NCBI RefSeq assembly: GCF_001975785.1
Contig: NZ_MSFI01000008.1
Location: forward strand, 1-64,000
Source: Domibacillus epiphyticus
GTDB lineage: Bacteria > Bacillota > Bacilli > Bacillales > Domibacillaceae
DNA: 64,000 nt
Direction of reading: 5' to 3'
The translations under genes were made by a program, and so were the position numbers. Positions 8,827 to 17,777 of this stretch are shown here, piece after piece. The notes beneath the pieces were generated by a model. It saw only the letters and a program-made list of their open reading frames with translations. It had not been told where the DNA came from and made no database searches. Numbering within the stretch: the stretch's first letter is position 1; each line of letters opens with the position of its first letter.

Positions 8827-9891
8827 TTATTGTTTCACGGGCAGCTGGATGTGGAAAGTCGTACCCTGTCCAACAACACTTTCAACCGTGATATTTCCTC
8901 CATGCTCATTTATCGTTGTAAACACTTGTGTCAATCCTAGTCCGGTGCCGTCACTTTTACTGGAAAAGAACGGTGTACCCAGCATTTTTAATTTATCTTT
9001 CGGTACACCAACTCCAGTATCACTTACTTTTATATGTATCCAGCCATCTTTATGGTAATGCAGGATTGTGATTTTCCCTTTCTCTTCAATTGCTTCCAAG
9101 GCATTTTTAATGAGGTTAAAAAAGGCTTTTAAGAATAAATTTTTCTTCCCAAATATGGTGATCTCTGAATCTCGTAAATCCAATTCCACCTCTACGTTAT
9201 ATAGCCTTTCTTGAAATAGAAGCATTAACGAAGACAGCTCTTTACAAAAATTAATAGAAACAACTTTTTCTTCCTGTAAATCAGGTTTCGAAACTTGCAA
9301 TAAATTTTTTAACGTATCAAGCGCCTTCTCTAACTCAGCATCCATTACATCTAAATATGGGTGCGTATAAGATTCCTTCAATAATCGCAAAAATCCCTTC
9401 ACTGATGTAAGCGGATTCTTTATTTCGTGTGCTATTCCGGCAGCAATTTGACCGATGGATGCTAATTTCTCCTGATGGTTTAAAAGCTTTTCTGTATCCT
9501 TACGCACTGTAACATCACGAAAAACCGTTTGAATGGCTTTCTTATCACCAAATATGACCGGATGACAGTATAGTTCCACTTCGACCTTTGTCCCATCAAA
9601 CTTCGTAATAGTTTCCTCAATGACGTCTAACGGTTCCGTTCCCGCCATTGCTTGTCGATTTCTTTCCATAATGATCGGCTTATCCTCTTCTTGAAACACA
9701 TCAAGTACACATGTACCAACGATTTCTTCCTTTAACCCTTTAAAAAAACGGGTTCCAGATTGATTTATGTATAATATTTTATAATTTCTATGGATGACAA
9801 TTGGGTCAACAGAATATTCAATAATCTGCCGGTACATGTTTTCGTTTTCAAATACGGTTTGGTCGACGGTATCAGCAAGTATTTCTTCCAT
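8827..9891 (-). CDS. Cytosolic PAS sensor histidine kinase, sporulation-kinase type
   Basis: A 354-residue kinase with a PAS domain (about 20-130), a HisKA dimerisation domain with the phospho-accepting H155 in GIAHEIKNPLTSVKGFLRLL, and a HATPase_c domain (about 245-354) with N-box LIKNALEA, DTGVGVP, and GTGLGL. The H-box wording is that of Spo0F-phosphorylating kinases such as KinA, KinC and KinE. No transmembrane segment is present. It sits next to patB, where B. subtilis has the membrane kinase kinB, so this looks like a replacement or domain loss. The start is ATG at 9891 with AGGAGG 8 bases upstream. No response regulator is adjacent. Confidence 0.88.
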   Translation of the reverse strand: MEEILADTVDQTVFENENMYRQIIEYSVDPIVIHRNYKILYINQSGTRFFKGLKEEIVGTCVLDVFQEEDKPIIMERNRQAMAGTEPLDVIEETITKFDGTKVEVELYCHPVIFGDKKAIQTVFRDVTVRKDTEKLLNHQEKLASIGQIAAGIAHEIKNPLTSVKGFLRLLKESYTHPYLDVMDAELEKALDTLKNLLQVSKPDLQEEKVVSINFCKELSSLMLLFQERLYNVEVELDLRDSEITIFGKKNLFLKAFFNLIKNALEAIEEKGKITILHYHKDGWIHIKVSDTGVGVPKDKLKMLGTPFFSSKSDGTGLGLTQVFTTINEHGGNITVESVVGQGTTFHIQLPVKQ

Positions 9892-9970
9892 ATTTTTCAC
9901 CTCCTTTTAAAAAATTTTATATGATATGAAATAAATTCTCAAGACTCTAGGTAAAGAGAAATGTATAAAA

Positions 9971-10000
9971 AAGCCTGTTCTTCATTTGAAGAACAGGCTT
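9971..10000 (-). terminator. Terminator of queCDE
   Basis: A perfect 14-base stem (9971-9984 / 9987-10000) with six Ts on the minus strand, just after queE. Confidence 0.92.
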
Positions 10001-10003
10001 TCA

Positions 10004-10714
10004 TTAGACACCTTTTTTATTTCCCCATACAAATGTGTGGAGCTGGGGAAGAACACGCACCCGTTTGAAATCAGAATCCGGCATGACTAAATTAATCAGC
10101 CACTCATACCGGCTGGCCAAATAGACTAATAGTTTTGCGTGATCTTTCTCATCGAGTCTATCATTGCCTGTCTGAATGAAAAACGGCACCTCCGGGAACA
10201 GTTGATGAATGTGCTTTGCATAAGCAAGATCTTGTTCGTTAAACACCACGACTTTTAAACTGACATTCTGACCCGCAGTTCCTTCAAGTATTTCATGCAA
10301 TTTATCTATATCGGTCTCCATTCCAGAGCTTGGCGGCTTCGGTGAAAGAGTTAGTTCACTAATATCCCGGAACCACGGCTGGAAGCGGGAACCCTGTGTT
10401 TCAAGAGCAGTGCTGATCCCTTTCTCTTTAAAAAGATCAATTAATCCGCCTAACTGAGGCAAGAGGGCAGGATTACCGCCGGAAATCGTCACATGGTCGA
10501 ACGTCTCCCCCCCAACGGACAACAACTCCTCGTATATCTCTTCCGGTGTCATTTTGCGAATATCGTCTTTCGCACTCCCATCCCATGTGAAGGCTGAATC
10601 ACACCAAGAACAGCGGTAATCGCAGCCAGCCGTGCGGACGAACATCGTTTTACGGCCAATGACCGCCCCTTCTCCCTGAACGGTCGGACCAAAAATTTCA
10701 AGTACTGGGATCAT
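10004..10714 (-). CDS. queE: 7-carboxy-7-deazaguanine synthase QueE
   Basis: A radical SAM enzyme that contracts 6-carboxytetrahydropterin to 7-carboxy-7-deazaguanine, the third step towards queuosine. The 236-residue protein has the 4Fe-4S cysteines C31, C35 and C38 in AGCDYRCSWCD and a SAM-binding TISGGNPAL near residue 163. It is the last gene of queCDE and overlaps queD by four bases. Confidence 0.94.
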   Translation of the reverse strand: MIPVLEIFGPTVQGEGAVIGRKTMFVRTAGCDYRCSWCDSAFTWDGSAKDDIRKMTPEEIYEELLSVGGETFDHVTISGGNPALLPQLGGLIDLFKEKGISTALETQGSRFQPWFRDISELTLSPKPPSSGMETDIDKLHEILEGTAGQNVSLKVVVFNEQDLAYAKHIHQLFPEVPFFIQTGNDRLDEKDHAKLLVYLASRYEWLINLVMPDSDFKRVRVLPQLHTFVWGNKKGV

Positions 10715-11148
10715 AAGAAATCACCTTTTTTGGGCCGGTACACAACATAGCTTGTCGGTGTTTCACGCAAGTATACTTGAAGGCATTTCGGCTTATTTGG
10801 TGTATCATCAAGTTCTTTTTGAACCACTTCCCAAATGATCCTCGCTACGACTTCTGTTGTCGGAAACCGCTCTGAAGTGTCTTCTGAAAAAAGGGCATCA
10901 TTATTTAAAATGGTATGGTCAAAGCGGTTGTGGATTAAAGACTTAATAAGTTGAAAGTTCACAAGAAAGCCCGAATCGTTTAATTCATCACCAGCAACTG
11001 TGATGTTTGCAAAATACGTATGCCCGTGCAAATTGCGGCACGCGCCCGCTTCATCATGCGGTACGTAATGGGCCGCAGCAAATTGAAAATCTTTATTTAA
11101 CTCGTAGCGAAAATCGTGCGCCGGCGCCGGATATATTTGTTGCATCAT
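10711..11148 (-). CDS. queD: 6-carboxy-5,6,7,8-tetrahydropterin synthase QueD
   Basis: Converts dihydroneopterin triphosphate to 6-carboxytetrahydropterin. The 145-residue protein shows the zinc histidines H27, H41 and H43 (AAHYVP and LHGHTYF) and the catalytic cysteine C37. It overlaps queC (TGATG-type junction, GGGGAG 7 bases upstream) and queE, so the three are translationally coupled. Confidence 0.94.
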   Translation of the reverse strand: MMQQIYPAPAHDFRYELNKDFQFAAAHYVPHDEAGACRNLHGHTYFANITVAGDELNDSGFLVNFQLIKSLIHNRFDHTILNNDALFSEDTSERFPTTEVVARIIWEVVQKELDDTPNKPKCLQVYLRETPTSYVVYRPKKGDFL

Positions 11149-11810
11149 TGCACGTCTCCCCTTTTATCTTCCTTATATTGATCGAGTCCGTTCTGACGAA
11201 GCTTACATGCCGGACATTCTCCACATCCCGATCCTTTAATACCGTTATAACATGTCAATGTATTTTCACGAACGTAATCAAATGCCCCTAAATCGTCCGC
11301 AAGCGCCCACGTTTGTTTTTTATCGAGCCACATTAGGGGGGTATGAATGACAAAATCGAAATCCATTGACAAATTAAGTGTCACATTGAGCGATTTCACA
11401 AAAGAATCCCGGCAGTCCGGATACCCGCTGAAATCTGTTTCACAGACGCCTGTTACGATATGACGCGCATCGTATTGTTTACCTAGAATTGCCGCAAACG
11501 ATAAAAACAGCAGATTGCGCCCTTCAACAAATGTAGTTGGCGGCTGTCCATCCCTTTCTTTAATGAGGATCTCGTCACGTGTCAACGCACTTGGCGCCAG
11601 CTGGTTTAACAATCCCATATCGAGAATATGATGCGGGATATTGAAATCAGCCGCAATTTTTTTCGCCACATCTATTTCTGCATCGTGCCGCTGTCCGTAG
11701 TTAAACGTCACCGCGATCACATCTTTAAATGTTTGTTTTGCCCAGAATAAGCATGTTGTGCTATCCTGGCCGCCGCTGAATACAACAACGGCTTTTTCGT
11801 TTTTTATCAT
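11145..11810 (-). CDS. queC: 7-cyano-7-deazaguanine synthase QueC
   Basis: Turns 7-carboxy-7-deazaguanine into preQ0 using ATP and ammonia. The 221-residue protein has the PP-loop SGGQDS at 12-17 and four zinc-binding cysteines at the C-terminus (C187, C196, C199, C202). It is the first gene after the preQ1 riboswitch. Its ATG has AGAAGGA 9 bases upstream. With QueD and QueE it makes preQ0; QueF, Tgt and QueA are not in this window. Confidence 0.95.
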   Translation of the reverse strand: MIKNEKAVVVFSGGQDSTTCLFWAKQTFKDVIAVTFNYGQRHDAEIDVAKKIAADFNIPHHILDMGLLNQLAPSALTRDEILIKERDGQPPTTFVEGRNLLFLSFAAILGKQYDARHIVTGVCETDFSGYPDCRDSFVKSLNVTLNLSMDFDFVIHTPLMWLDKKQTWALADDLGAFDYVRENTLTCYNGIKGSGCGECPACKLRQNGLDQYKEDKRGDVQ

Positions 11811-11861
11811 CTCTTTTTTCCTTCTTTCTATTCGAAAGAAAAGGTGCGCGAAGACAACAGA

Positions 11862-11887
11862 AAAAAACCGCCACTCGCCGGTTTTTT
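11862..11887 (-). terminator. Riboswitch-controlled terminator in the queC leader
   Basis: AAAAAACCG pairs with CGGTTTTTT around an 8-base loop. On the minus strand seven Ts end the stem. It lies between the preQ1 aptamer and queC, as expected for transcription attenuation. Confidence 0.85.
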
Positions 11888-11888
11888 C

Positions 11889-11923
11889 CTTAGTTTTTTA
11901 TAGAGGGAGTTCGCGAACCTCTC
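11889..11923 (-). promoter_or_regulatory. preQ1-I riboswitch aptamer
   Basis: The minus strand reads AGAGG, an 11-base loop, CCTCT and then ATAAAAAACTAAGG. This is the class I preQ1 H-type pseudoknot layout: a five-pair P1 and an A-rich tail that pairs back into loop 1. It resembles the B. subtilis queC aptamer closely in stem and tail, but loop 1 is TTCGCGAACTC. Ligand binding should favour the terminator downstream. Confidence 0.87.
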
Positions 11924-11951
11924 CCGCGCGCAGCGGAATGTCTTCTTTCAT

Positions 11952-12164
11952 TTATAGTTTAGTTTGTTCGTTTGCCTTGCGGATCTGTTCTTCAAGGAGT
12001 TTCGTTTTTTGCTCCTCTTTTTTCGATATCCGCTTAAACAGTAAAAAGACAGCAACTGCCATTAAAACAAAAAACGCCATGGAAAACGCAGCCGGAATAT
12101 ATTCCGTTTTATCTTCCGGGAAATATAAAAAGTTACCGAAACCGAGTATAAAGTTCGTCAGCAC
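11952..12164 (-). CDS. Small single-pass membrane protein upstream of queCDE, unknown
   Basis: A 70-residue protein that I do not recognise. It has a hydrophobic segment (about residues 24-43, FSMAFFVLMAVAVFLLF) followed by a charged, probably coiled-coil tail rich in K, E and Q. The start is taken as the GTG at 12164, 7 bases after AGGAGG; the ATG two codons earlier is only one base from it. Its stop is 28 bases before the preQ1 aptamer and I see no strong promoter in between, so it may share a transcript with queCDE. Confidence 0.6.
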   Translation of the reverse strand: MLTNFILGFGNFLYFPEDKTEYIPAAFSMAFFVLMAVAVFLLFKRISKKEEQKTKLLEEQIRKANEQTKL

Positions 12165-12290
12165 ATACATGCCTCCTTCTATATTACTCGTTTATTATAG
12201 CAGTAGACGATTATAAATCAAATAACGTGTTTGTGACATTTCCATTAAATGAAGAAAATTGATACAATGAATTTTTAAGGAGGAGATAAG

Positions 12291-12683
12291 ATGAAAATTG
12301 GAGATAGTGTAACAGCTCATTATAAATCTGGTAAATATACAGGCACCATTACCGGGCAGCGCCCCGGCAGTTATACAGTGAAAGTATCCTCTGTTCTGCG
12401 TCATCCAGCTCAAGGCGACCTTCATAACCCGAATGAAGTGGATGTCCCATTTTTCCATGAAAGGAAAGCACTTGCCCACTACGAACAAGCAAATATCCCA
12501 GAATCGGCTGTTCATCCTTTCGATGGTGAAGCAACGGATTACAACGATTCGCTTATAGCAGCCGTTGCAAAGCTTGAAAACCGGTTAAAAGCAAAAAATG
12601 ATGAATTCTCTGAACGCAGCCTGAAGGCGCTTAACGCGGTAAAAAAAGAGTATTCCCTCATGTATAAAATATCATTTGAATAG
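12291..12683 (+). CDS. kapB: Kinase-associated protein KapB
   Basis: A 130-residue protein matching B. subtilis KapB, including the HPAQGDLHNP segment near residue 38 and DVPFFHERKALA near 51. In B. subtilis KapB is needed for KinB to feed the sporulation phosphorelay. It has no lipobox here. AAGGAGG lies upstream of its ATG. The gene is separated from the kinase gene by queCDE and is in the opposite orientation, and kapD is missing, so the B. subtilis kinB-kapB-kapD operon is broken up. Confidence 0.88.
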   Translation: MKIGDSVTAHYKSGKYTGTITGQRPGSYTVKVSSVLRHPAQGDLHNPNEVDVPFFHERKALAHYEQANIPESAVHPFDGEATDYNDSLIAAVAKLENRLKAKNDEFSERSLKALNAVKKEYSLMYKISFE

Positions 12684-12776
12684 CCTTTTTTTGTGAATAA
12701 CAGCCCTTTATTTCCATCTTTTTTTCCTTTATGATAATACATATGAAACTTTAAACCTCGAAAAGGCGGTTAGTGA

Positions 12777-14633
12777 ATGAGAACGGTTTTTGGGTACATG
12801 CTCATAATTTTGCTAATTCCAGTATCCGTACTGACGTTTTATTACGCCAATGCAGAAGCGGGAAAAGTGCAAAATTTTGATGATTACGTTGAACAGCGAG
12901 TTATTATTAAGGAAATTGATTTGCCACAGGCAAGCAGGGTAAAAGATGCAAACGGCGACACATATCTTGAGCTTCATCAACCAAATCGGGTTGTCGTCGA
13001 AGGGGAAAAGGTACCTGCCTTTTTAAAGGAAGTTTTTTTGCAATCCGAGGATAAACATTTTTATGAGCATGCCGGCATTGATGCGGCTGCCGTTATGCGG
13101 GCACTTTTAGTCAATGCCCAGTCCGACGAAATTGAACAAGGTGCGAGTACGATCACCCAGCAGGTTGCGAGGAATGTATACTTAACGCAAGACAGGACAC
13201 TTGCGCGAAAAATTTCCGAAGTACTTTATTCGTATCAGCTTGAGAAAAAACTTGAAAAAGAAGAAATTTTAAATTTGTATTTAAATGTTATTTATTTCAA
13301 TCACAATGTGTACGGTGTTGAATCAGCTGCACAATATTACTTCCAAAAGCCTGTGGACAAGCTGTCTAAAGCACAGATGGCTTTTATTGCTGCGATTCCA
13401 AATAACCCGTCTCTCTACGATCCGGAAAAGCGCTTTGACAATACAAAAAAGCGCCAGGAACGATTGATCGATATTATGGTTCGGGAGGAATTAATTACAG
13501 CCGACGAAGCAGAGCAGATAAAGAATGAAAAGATCATTTTGAACACACGCGATCGGATTGATAAATATCCTGATTATTCTACGTATGTGATGGACGAATT
13601 TAAAGATTTAATTGCTGAATCAGAAGGTTTTGACCAGCAGCTTATTAATGCGGAAGGTGACGCACGTATTCAAATTCAAGAAAAATTGAATGCGCGTGTC
13701 TCAGCAATCCTCACATCCGGTGTCATTATCCATACCGCTCTTGATCCTGTTATACAGCAAAAAGCAGTGAACGCTGTTAATAACGTGCTAGCCGGATCTT
13801 CTGTACAAGGATCCGCTGCTGTTGTCGGCAATCAGTCACATGATATTGTCGCTTTATCAGGCGGGAAAGATTTTGATAAAACCCAATTCAACCGTGCTTT
13901 CCAAGGCTACCGCCAGCCAGGTTCCACCATTAAGCCTCTATTAGACTATGCTCCTTACATGGAGACTTTCGGTGCCGGTGTGAATGATCTAGTGTCTGCT
14001 GGTGCTTATTGCACTCGTTCATACTGTCCGAAAAACTACTCAAAAACAGAGTATGGAATGGTGACACTAAAAGAAGCGCTGGCGAAATCACATAATACTG
14101 CAGCCATTCGTCTGTATATGAAGACAGGGATTGAGAAGTCATTTTCATACCTGGATAAATTCGAATTTGACCGCATCAATGAAGATGATCGATTTCCAGC
14201 AGCGTCGCTTGGCGGGATTGATGGCTTTACGACACTCGAAATGGCCGGTGCCTACAGTTCATTCGTGGACGGCACTTTTACAAAACCACATGCTATTAAA
14301 CGGGTGACAGATCTTCAAGGGAATACGCTTTATGAATGGAAAGAGGAACCGGTCCGAATTTGGTCGAGTGCGACAACGTATAAAATGCGTGATATGCTTA
14401 CAAACGTTGTGAAAAATGGCACAGGTAAAAAAGCAAATTTTGCAGCACCGTATATCGGGGGTAAAACAGGTACAACGAACAATGTACGGGATTTATGGTT
14501 TGTCGGACTTACAGAAGGCTATACGGCAGCTGTGTGGACCGGAAAAGACAAATATGAAAACGAATATCAAGGTATTCGCTACATGGAAAGCTACGCGCCT
14601 CATCAGCTGATTTGGCGGCGAATTATGCAATAA
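12777..14633 (+). CDS. pbpD: Bifunctional class A penicillin-binding protein (PbpD, PBP4)
   Basis: Polymerises and crosslinks peptidoglycan at the outer face of the membrane. The 618-residue protein has an N-terminal anchor (about 4-24), a GT51 glycosyltransferase domain with catalytic E91 in LQSEDKHFYEH and QGASTITQQVARN, and a transpeptidase domain with S383-x-x-K386 (PGSTIK), S438-H-N440 and K563TGT. Length and wording match B. subtilis PbpD. AAGGCGG lies 7 bases before the ATG. It has no obvious operon partner. Confidence 0.94.
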   Translation: MRTVFGYMLIILLIPVSVLTFYYANAEAGKVQNFDDYVEQRVIIKEIDLPQASRVKDANGDTYLELHQPNRVVVEGEKVPAFLKEVFLQSEDKHFYEHAGIDAAAVMRALLVNAQSDEIEQGASTITQQVARNVYLTQDRTLARKISEVLYSYQLEKKLEKEEILNLYLNVIYFNHNVYGVESAAQYYFQKPVDKLSKAQMAFIAAIPNNPSLYDPEKRFDNTKKRQERLIDIMVREELITADEAEQIKNEKIILNTRDRIDKYPDYSTYVMDEFKDLIAESEGFDQQLINAEGDARIQIQEKLNARVSAILTSGVIIHTALDPVIQQKAVNAVNNVLAGSSVQGSAAVVGNQSHDIVALSGGKDFDKTQFNRAFQGYRQPGSTIKPLLDYAPYMETFGAGVNDLVSAGAYCTRSYCPKNYSKTEYGMVTLKEALAKSHNTAAIRLYMKTGIEKSFSYLDKFEFDRINEDDRFPAASLGGIDGFTTLEMAGAYSSFVDGTFTKPHAIKRVTDLQGNTLYEWKEEPVRIWSSATTYKMRDMLTNVVKNGTGKKANFAAPYIGGKTGTTNNVRDLWFVGLTEGYTAAVWTGKDKYENEYQGIRYMESYAPHQLIWRRIMQ

Positions 14634-14639
14634 CATATT

Positions 14640-14664
14640 CACTCCGCATTCGGTATGCGGGGTG
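14640..14664 (+). terminator. Terminator of pbpD
   Basis: CACTCCGCAT (14640-14649) pairs with ATGCGGGGTG (14655-14664), one G:T pair, followed by TTTTGTTTTTTT. Confidence 0.9.
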
Positions 14665-14694
14665 TTTTGTTTTTTTAATCAAAAATTCTCATAG

Positions 14695-14728
14695 AAAAGA
14701 ACCGGAGCCTAAAAACCCCGGTTCTTTT
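14695..14728 (-). terminator. Terminator of mtnEWXBD
   Basis: Arms AAAAGAACCGG (14695-14705) and CCGGTTCTTTT (14718-14728) pair perfectly, with T-rich ends on both strands. It lies 10 bases past mtnD. Confidence 0.88.
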
Positions 14729-14737
14729 TCATCTTTT

Positions 14738-15271
14738 TTATGCATTTGTTTTTTCATCGTCGTAAATCGGCACCCAGCCTTCTTTTGTAACAAAAATGCG
14801 AACAGCCACTACTTTTCGGTCTTCCATTAATGTGAAGTAATGACGTGTGTTAACCGGTACAGAGATCAAGTCACCCGGCTCTAGCTCAACATTAAAGAAT
14901 TGGCCGTCTTTCGCTTGAATAGCAAAGATACCGTGTCCGCTCACGATAAAGCGAACTTCATCATCAGTGTGGATATGGATTTTTTGAAAATTCGTTAACA
15001 GCTCATCCAGATTGGGCGTGCTGTCAGATAATGAAATCACATCATGAGCCTGATAGCCGCGTCGCTCTGAAATATCTTTAATTTCTGCTGAAAATACATC
15101 AAGAACCTGCTGCTTCTCATCATCTGTCAGTGAGTAATTTTCACGTAAATTTTCTGGAAGATTCGTAATATCCCAATTCTCATAAATCACTTCCTGACTT
15201 GTTAAAAATGCATCAATTGCATTTTTATCTGTAATGCGTTCGCCTGTTTCTTGAAATTGAATAACAGCCAT
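14738..15271 (-). CDS. mtnD: Acireductone dioxygenase
   Basis: Oxidises acireductone to formate and 2-keto-4-methylthiobutyrate (iron form), the step before transamination to methionine. The 177-residue cupin carries the metal ligands H99, H101 and E105 in HIHTDDEVRF and H144 in NTRHYF. It is the last gene of the minus-strand salvage operon, 3 bases after mtnB. Confidence 0.95.
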   Translation of the reverse strand: MAVIQFQETGERITDKNAIDAFLTSQEVIYENWDITNLPENLRENYSLTDDEKQQVLDVFSAEIKDISERRGYQAHDVISLSDSTPNLDELLTNFQKIHIHTDDEVRFIVSGHGIFAIQAKDGQFFNVELEPGDLISVPVNTRHYFTLMEDRKVVAVRIFVTKEGWVPIYDDEKTNA

Positions 15272-15274
15272 TTT

Positions 15275-15886
15275 TTATCTTCCTTTCAACATGAGTAATT
15301 TTATATGCCATGAAAATAAAAATTCATATGCTTCTAAAAATTTCTTGGCTTCAAATGCATCTCGTCCCCAAACCGTTATACCGTGATTGCGAATTAAAAC
15401 TGCACCGGCATCAGCGGACACATACTTTCCAAACTCCGCTGCAAGCTGGGGAATGTTCGCATAATTTGGGATAATCGGTACAGTTACAGATGCGTTTTCT
15501 TCCCAGATACCAAACGCTTTAATAATTTCCTGTCCAGTAAATGTTACTTCTCCTTCTTCCCCGTAAAGTTCGCTTATTACGTTATTATCTACTGTATGGA
15601 CATGCAGGCTGCAGCCGGCATTCGTTTTACCATATACCTCTACATGAAGAAGTGTTTCAGCTGAAGGCTTTCCGGCAAATCCATCAATTGCTGAACCTCT
15701 CGCATCTACAAGTAAAAAGTCTTCTGCCGTTTCTTTCCGCTTATCCTTCCCACTGGCTGTCACTAGAAACGACTCATCATCTACTTTAATTGACAAATTC
15801 CCGCTCGTTCCAGGGAACCAGTCACGCAATGCAAGCTCCCGCTTTACATCCGCCAAATCGTTCCATTTTAATTGCAATGTATTCAT
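15275..15886 (-). CDS. mtnB: Methylthioribulose-1-phosphate dehydratase
   Basis: A class II aldolase-fold enzyme that dehydrates methylthioribulose 1-phosphate to 2,3-diketo-5-methylthiopentyl 1-phosphate. The 203-residue protein has [12 protein letters not shown] near residue 23, the zinc histidines in [10 protein letters not shown] near 93, and NHGITVWG near 165. It overlaps mtnX by four bases. Confidence 0.93.
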   Translation of the reverse strand: MNTLQLKWNDLADVKRELALRDWFPGTSGNLSIKVDDESFLVTASGKDKRKETAEDFLLVDARGSAIDGFAGKPSAETLLHVEVYGKTNAGCSLHVHTVDNNVISELYGEEGEVTFTGQEIIKAFGIWEENASVTVPIIPNYANIPQLAAEFGKYVSADAGAVLIRNHGITVWGRDAFEAKKFLEAYEFLFSWHIKLLMLKGR

Positions 15887-16536
15887 CCAATAACCTCTTT
15901 CACATGGTCAATAACGTCATAAAATGTGGCAAATGGCTTGTGGTGTAAACCAAGTGAACGGCATTTTTCCAGCAATAGATCACGTGCTACAACAAAGTCT
16001 GCCAGTTTAGCAGCTTCAAGATCCGTAATGGAGTCACCGATAACAATAATGTCTTTTCCTTTTGCAATTTCCCTCACAATGGATGGCTTGCAGCATCCGC
16101 ATTCATTCGAACAGTGCTCATCGCATAAATGAGGCCAGTCAATCTGAATATAGTCACCAGAAAAGTCAGACATATTGCAGTATACTTGATCGTCCGGTAC
16201 TAAACCTTTTAATAGCGGTCTTACAAAAAAGTCAATCCCACCGCTGACGATGTATAGTGGAATACCTGCATCTTTTGCATACGCGACAAATTCCGTAAAG
16301 CCTTCACGTATTTTCGCATCATTCAAAATAAATTCGGTTATCTCTTCTTTTTGAGAGGTGGAAAGCAAGGAAAACATTTTGCCGACGCCTTCTTTAATCG
16401 ATATGCGCTGAGAAAGGACTCCATCTTTCAATTCCTCCCAGCCGTCCGGCGCAAACTGTTTCATTATCGCGATAATATTATCATTTTTCGTAACTGTACC
16501 GTCAAAATCACAAATCAATACCGGGTTTTTCATCAT
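15883..16536 (-). CDS. mtnX: 2-hydroxy-3-keto-5-methylthiopentenyl-1-phosphate phosphatase
   Basis: A HAD-superfamily phosphatase that produces acireductone. The 217-residue protein begins with the HAD motif DFDGT (nucleophile D10, acid D12), followed by VSGG near residue 90 and [11 protein letters not shown] near 170. A cysteine cluster ([12 protein letters not shown], near 140) is typical of MtnX. The start is one of two adjacent ATGs overlapping the mtnW stop; a longer GTG start is less likely. Confidence 0.92.
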   Translation of the reverse strand: MMKNPVLICDFDGTVTKNDNIIAIMKQFAPDGWEELKDGVLSQRISIKEGVGKMFSLLSTSQKEEITEFILNDAKIREGFTEFVAYAKDAGIPLYIVSGGIDFFVRPLLKGLVPDDQVYCNMSDFSGDYIQIDWPHLCDEHCSNECGCCKPSIVREIAKGKDIIVIGDSITDLEAAKLADFVVARDLLLEKCRSLGLHHKPFATFYDVIDHVKEVIG

Positions 16537-17732
16537 TTTCCTGTTCCCCACATTTCGAGTGCGACTCGCAAGTCCTCATGCTGTTTGGCTGCTTCTTCAA
16601 GCGTTCGTCCCGTTATAACAGCGTCAATTGCCTGACGGAATGCCCGTCCCCCTCCAGCTGCGCCGTTCGGATGACCATGAACACCGCCGCCGGCATTAAT
16701 GATTGAATCGATCCCAAAATCCTCATATAGGACAGGCACAAGGCCAGGATGAATGCCGGCAGACGGGACAGGAAATGTTGGCTTATACATATTTTCTTCA
16801 AGTGCCATTTCAGCTGTTTTCAAAGCTGCATTCCGCTCAAGGGCAACGGAACCATACGGCGATGGAAACAATGTAAAATCGGCACCTGCCATACGGACAA
16901 GCTTCCCTAGCATAAGTTCCGTTGAAAATCCATGGTGCGGAGCGGAAGTAAATGCTCCTGAGACGGCAGGATGCGCCATAATTGGCACCGGAATGTCGCG
17001 GTCTTCTGTAAGTTCTTGCAGCACATCAAGTCCATAAGCAAAAACATTAAATAAGTACGCTGTAGCCCCGAGCTCTATTCCGCGGCGTGCTTTTTCTTTC
17101 AACTCACTGGTCCGTCCGGTCAAGTTCACTGCATACAAAGCTTTTTTTCCACTTTCAGCAATTACCTGCTGACCAAGTTTTAAACGCTCTTCAAACGGTG
17201 TTAATCGATTTTCAAACAAAATCTCATCGTCTTTTACAATATCGATGCCGCCTTCGAGCTGTGCTCTCAACTGCTTTTCTAAATAGGACAAATCACGGCC
17301 AATAACACCTTTAAAAATGCTCATGAGAAGCGGACGTCCATATGCACCTGTTAGTTCACGTATGCCTTTTACCCCGAATCTTGGACCGGGAAACCGCTTC
17401 GCTAAATCGTTTGAAAAATCAAGATTCATTAAGCGAATGACACCATCCAGTGACAATTTACCAAAGACAGTAACTAAAATGGCCGGCAAATCTGCACTAA
17501 AGTTTGAAGAAGGATAGGCGATTGTAACATCAGCTTCCCGTCCTTCCGCCGTCTCACGACCGGTTTCTTGAATGGCAACCACCCTGCCTTTATGTTTCCG
17601 AAGCTGCTCTTGCTCAAGATGAGGCAAATCAGTCCACGACCCGATTGTGAGTCCGAGTGCAATTCCCTCCGCTTTCTTTTCAAAGTTGCCGTTCCGGTCA
17701 AAAAGCCGGTATTTTGCAATCACTTCACTCAT
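16533..17732 (-). CDS. mtnW: 2,3-diketo-5-methylthiopentyl-1-phosphate enolase (RuBisCO-like protein)
   Basis: A form IV RuBisCO-like enolase of methionine salvage, 399 residues. The N-terminal domain is followed by a TIM barrel that retains the KDDE motif (K167-E170, the lysine that is carbamylated in RuBisCO). [13 protein letters not shown] near residue 345 is the phosphate-binding loop. It cannot be a carboxylase because the flexible loop 6 of true RuBisCO is not recognisable. It lies between mtnE and mtnX. Confidence 0.94.
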   Translation of the reverse strand: MSEVIAKYRLFDRNGNFEKKAEGIALGLTIGSWTDLPHLEQEQLRKHKGRVVAIQETGRETAEGREADVTIAYPSSNFSADLPAILVTVFGKLSLDGVIRLMNLDFSNDLAKRFPGPRFGVKGIRELTGAYGRPLLMSIFKGVIGRDLSYLEKQLRAQLEGGIDIVKDDEILFENRLTPFEERLKLGQQVIAESGKKALYAVNLTGRTSELKEKARRGIELGATAYLFNVFAYGLDVLQELTEDRDIPVPIMAHPAVSGAFTSAPHHGFSTELMLGKLVRMAGADFTLFPSPYGSVALERNAALKTAEMALEENMYKPTFPVPSAGIHPGLVPVLYEDFGIDSIINAGGGVHGHPNGAAGGGRAFRQAIDAVITGRTLEEAAKQHEDLRVALEMWGTGK

Positions 17733-17754
17733 GATTCGTTCTCCATTCTAAATA

Positions 17755-17771
17755 CCCACTAGTTTAGTGGG
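17755..17771 (-). other. Intercistronic hairpin between mtnE and mtnW
   Basis: CCCACTA-GTT-TAGTGGG is a perfect 7-base stem with a 3-base loop just before the mtnW ribosome binding site. No T-tract follows, so it is not a standard terminator. It may set mRNA stability or partial attenuation. Confidence 0.5.
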
Positions 17772-17777
17772 ATTATG

